Shown piece after piece: positions 61,634-64,000 of a stretch of 64,000 bases of DNA (the stretch's first letter is position 1; every line of letters begins with the position of its first letter). Source of the stretch: Paenarthrobacter nicotinovorans (lineage in GTDB: Bacteria > Actinomycetota > Actinomycetes > Actinomycetales > Micrococcaceae). The stretch is from NCBI RefSeq assembly GCF_007670255.1, contig NZ_SZVS01000003.1, forward strand, positions 1-64,000, read 5' to 3'. Below the pieces are notes generated by a model that was not told the origin of the DNA, did no database searches, and saw only the letters and a program-made list of their open reading frames with translations. Both the position numbers and the translations under genes were made by a program.

Positions 61634-63762
61634 CGGAGGGTTTTTTCGACGCCCATGGCTCGCTTGAGGAGCGGATCCTTGGCGGCTTGGATGACGAGCA
61701 ACGCGAGGTGGCGAGCACCCTGACCGGCCCCATGTGCGTGCTTGCCGGTGCGGGTACGGGAAAGACGCGTGCCATCACCCATCGCATTGCGTACGGGGTC
61801 CACTCCGGGGTCTACAGCCCCCAGCGGCTGCTGGCAGTGACTTTCACGGCGCGTGCTGCTGCCGAGATGCGCAGCAGGCTCCGCGACCTTGGCGTGCCGA
61901 ACGTGCAGGCCCGCACCTTCCATGCGGCCGCACTGCGTCAATTGCAGTTTTTCTGGCCTCAAGCCATCGGCGGTACCCTGCCGAATCTCTTGGACCACAA
62001 AGCCAACATGATCGCCGAGGCATCACGTAGGCTCCGCCTCAGCACGGACCGGGCCTCCATCAGGGACCTGGCAGCGGAGATCGAGTGGGCGAAGGTGTCG
62101 ATGCTGACGCCTGCCAATTACCTGGAAAATGCCCAGGGGCGTGGCACCCCCGGGGGTTTCGACCTTACCGCTGTTTCCCGGGTCTTCCAGGCCTATGAGG
62201 ACATCAAGACCGACCGCAATGTCATCGATTTCGAGGACGTCCTGCTCATCACCGTGGGGATTCTCCAGGAAGACCCGAAAGTGGCGGCCACTGTTCGTGA
62301 GCAGTACCGGCACTTCGTGGTGGATGAATACCAGGACGTTTCGCCGCTTCAGCAACGGCTCCTGGATTTGTGGCTCGGCGGCCGCGACGAATTGTGCGTG
62401 GTGGGGGACGCGAGCCAGACCATTTACTCTTTCACGGGAGCTTCGCCCAAGCACCTGCTGGGTTTCAAGGCCCAATTCCCGGAAGCGAACGTGGTCAAGC
62501 TCATCCGCGACTACCGGTCTACGCCACAGGTGGTGAAACTGGCCAACGAGCTCCTGGGGTCCCGGCGAAGCGGGGGACCCGTTGCCGATGCTGCGTGGGC
62601 GCCGCCCCTCAAGCTCGTCGCCCAACGTCCCGCCGGTCCCGAGCCGCGGTTCATGGAGTGCCCTGATGACGAAGCCGAGGCCGCTGTGGTGGCGGGCCGG
62701 ATCCAGGAGCTGCTCGACGCCGGCGTCCAGGCGAGTGAAATCGCGATTCTCTTCCGCACCAACGGTCAGTCCGAGGCCTATGAACAGGCGCTGGCCTCGG
62801 CCGGCATCGGTTACCAGCTCCGCGGCGGAGAGCGGTTCTTCGCGCGTAAGGAAGTCCGTGACGCCATCCTGCAACTGCGCGCGGCCACCCGGGCCGTGGC
62901 GGAGGGACCACAGGAGCCCCTGGGACAGATCGTCCGGGACATTGTCGCGTCCTTGGGTTATACCGATGTCGCCCCGCACAACGGGGGAGCCCTGCGCGAG
63001 CGGTGGGAATCATTGGCAGCACTGGTCGCCCTCGCCGACGAGCTCTCCGTCAGCCGCGGTGAGTCCTTCACACTGGCAGAGTTCGTCAATGAGCTCCAGG
63101 AACGCTCGGTGGCGCAACACGCCCCCACGGTCCAGGGAGTCACACTCGCTTCCTTGCACTCAGCCAAAGGCCTTGAATGGGACGCCGTTTTCCTGGTGGG
63201 CCTCAGCGAAGGTTTGATGCCGATTTCTTTTGCGGACTCACCCGAGGACGTGGACGAGGAACGCAGGCTCCTCTACGTGGGCATCACCCGGGCGCGTGAA
63301 CATCTGAGCCTGTCATGGTCCACCGCACGTACGCCTGGCGGGAGGGCCAACCGTAAACCCTCGCGGTTCCTCGACGGGCTTCGCCCCGACTCCGCGGCGT
63401 CGGCGAACGCGCGCAGCGGGTCCGGTCCGATGCGACGCAAAGCTGCAGCACCGGCGTCGTGCAGGGTGTGCGGCAGCATGCTCGCCACCGGCGCTGAGCG
63501 GAAGGTGGGCCGCTGCAATCAGTGCCCTCCTTCCTACGAGGAACAGACCTTCGACGCCCTGCGGCAGTGGCGCAAGGAGGAGGCAAAGTCAGCCGACGTC
63601 CCGGCCTACGTGGTGTTTACCGACGCGACCCTGACGGCGATCGCCGAAGCCAAGCCCACGTCCCTTGAGGAACTGGCGGGTTTGGCCGGTATTGGCCCGT
63701 CCAAGCTTGAACGCTACGGCGAGGCTGTCTTGGCGGTCCTCGCAGAGAACGCTGTCCTCTGA
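61630..63762 (+). CDS. uvrD2: UvrD2 helicase with tetracysteine and HRDC domains
   Basis: A 710-residue SF1 helicase. Walker A LAGAGTGKT (38-46), VVDEYQDV, VGDASQTIYSF, LHSAKGLEWDAVF and YVGITRAREHL are complete. Cys611, Cys614, Cys629 and Cys632 make the zinc tetracysteine, followed by an HRDC domain (FTDATLTAIAEAKPTSLEELAG, GIGPSKLERYGEAVL). This UvrD2 arrangement is found in Actinobacteria, where it unwinds DNA in repair or replication restart. The GTG start overlaps nudC by 4 nt; the next gene's ATG shares the stop codon's A. Confidence 0.94.
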   Translation: MTEGFFDAHGSLEERILGGLDDEQREVASTLTGPMCVLAGAGTGKTRAITHRIAYGVHSGVYSPQRLLAVTFTARAAAEMRSRLRDLGVPNVQARTFHAAALRQLQFFWPQAIGGTLPNLLDHKANMIAEASRRLRLSTDRASIRDLAAEIEWAKVSMLTPANYLENAQGRGTPGGFDLTAVSRVFQAYEDIKTDRNVIDFEDVLLITVGILQEDPKVAATVREQYRHFVVDEYQDVSPLQQRLLDLWLGGRDELCVVGDASQTIYSFTGASPKHLLGFKAQFPEANVVKLIRDYRSTPQVVKLANELLGSRRSGGPVADAAWAPPLKLVAQRPAGPEPRFMECPDDEAEAAVVAGRIQELLDAGVQASEIAILFRTNGQSEAYEQALASAGIGYQLRGGERFFARKEVRDAILQLRAATRAVAEGPQEPLGQIVRDIVASLGYTDVAPHNGGALRERWESLAALVALADELSVSRGESFTLAEFVNELQERSVAQHAPTVQGVTLASLHSAKGLEWDAVFLVGLSEGLMPISFADSPEDVDEERRLLYVGITRAREHLSLSWSTARTPGGRANRKPSRFLDGLRPDSAASANARSGSGPMRRKAAAPASCRVCGSMLATGAERKVGRCNQCPPSYEEQTFDALRQWRKEEAKSADVPAYVVFTDATLTAIAEAKPTSLEELAGLAGIGPSKLERYGEAVLAVLAENAVL

Positions 63763-64000
63763 TGGCAGGCGCACGTTCCGGAGATACCGGCGTACCCCGG
63801 GTGACCGACGACGGCGCTCCAGTGGTGGTTCGCCGATCTGCCAGACGGCGTCGAACTGTCGCCGCTTTTTGGGAGGACGGCAACGCGGTGGTGGCCATCC
63901 CCGCGAGCTTCACCACGTCCCAAGAGCGGGAATGGGTCCGTCGGATGCTGGCAAAGCTCAAGAAGCAGGGTGAGCAGGGATCGGGCAGGAGCAAGCGCCG
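63762..64000 (+). CDS. Partial YgjP-like (DUF45/M48-type) metallopeptidase, truncated by window end
   Basis: An open frame starting ATG 63762 on the uvrD2 stop (TGATG) runs to the edge of the window without a stop: at least 79 residues, including VVVRRSARRRRTVAAFWEDG and AIPASFTTSQEREWVRRML. This resembles the N-terminus of actinobacterial DUF45/YgjP-like metal-dependent hydrolases, whose HExxH would lie beyond the window. It is a genuine partial gene, probably cotranscribed with nudC-uvrD2. Confidence 0.7.
   Translation, partial: MAGARSGDTGVPRVTDDGAPVVVRRSARRRRTVAAFWEDGNAVVAIPASFTTSQEREWVRRMLAKLKKQGEQGSGRSKR

Overview
The window is a 64 kb piece of a high-GC actinobacterial chromosome. It looks like Micrococcaceae of the Arthrobacter/Paenarthrobacter type. 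Grounds: actinobacterial-only families (DUF3117, DUF3107, AdnAB, UvrD2 with an HRDC domain, actinobacterial DapD), the coproporphyrin-dependent heme route with actinobacterial HemQ, GTG/TTG starts, and many genes with a TANNNT box 5-7 nt before the start codon and no Shine-Dalgarno, as in leaderless actinobacterial mRNAs. It is mostly conserved core chromosome. I saw no rRNA, tRNA, CRISPR array, phage, integrase or insertion sequence.

Layout. 0.1-5.6 kb: galE, a TetR regulator, a gene split by one in-frame amber codon, a secreted lysozyme-like protein, and divergent dapD/dapE (lysine and peptidoglycan diaminopimelate). 5.7-6.7 kb: an AT-richer insert with two overlapping genes for small secreted Cys-containing proteins I do not recognise, bounded by strong terminators. 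6.7-10 kb: gluABCD-type glutamate uptake. 10-20 kb: a block that, from memory, resembles the M. tuberculosis Rv1201c-Rv1234 order: LOG protein, DivIVA-like, DUF3117, O-methyltransferase, sigE, membrane anti-sigma factor, tatB, mrp, DUF1003, MgtE-N/CBS and a YflT-like protein. 20-28.7 kb: aminopeptidase P, PHP phosphoesterase, MarC, an orphan DNA methyltransferase behind a DEAD-box helicase, a short RNase II/R and a TM2 protein. 28.7-32 kb: thiE opposite thiO-thiS-thiG, the latter led by a TPP riboswitch. 32-35.6 kb: DUF3107, a FasR-like TetR, moeZ and an SDR.

35.6-47 kb is a nearly complete heme cluster: hemA facing away from hemE-hemY-hemQ-hemH-hemC-hemD-hemB-(LLM flavoprotein)-hemL. It takes glutamyl-tRNA to coproheme and heme by the coproporphyrin branch; only glutamyl-tRNA synthetase lies outside. 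47-51 kb: a GH3 lipoprotein and a second polar amino-acid ABC transporter. 51.2-64 kb: DNA repair and RNA/NAD quality control, with a DEDDh exonuclease, a Cys-less alkyltransferase-like protein translationally coupled to adnA-adnB, an inverted kinase-like gene, nudC-uvrD2, and the start of a metallopeptidase cut by the window end.

Most interesting: the small secreted pair with its palindromic promoter; the amber-split gene; a 20-bp-arm palindrome that supplies the 3' end of thiO; back-to-back thiE/thiO promoters with a riboswitch on only one side; a membrane-spanning anti-SigE factor; and the coupling of the alkyltransferase-like protein to AdnAB.
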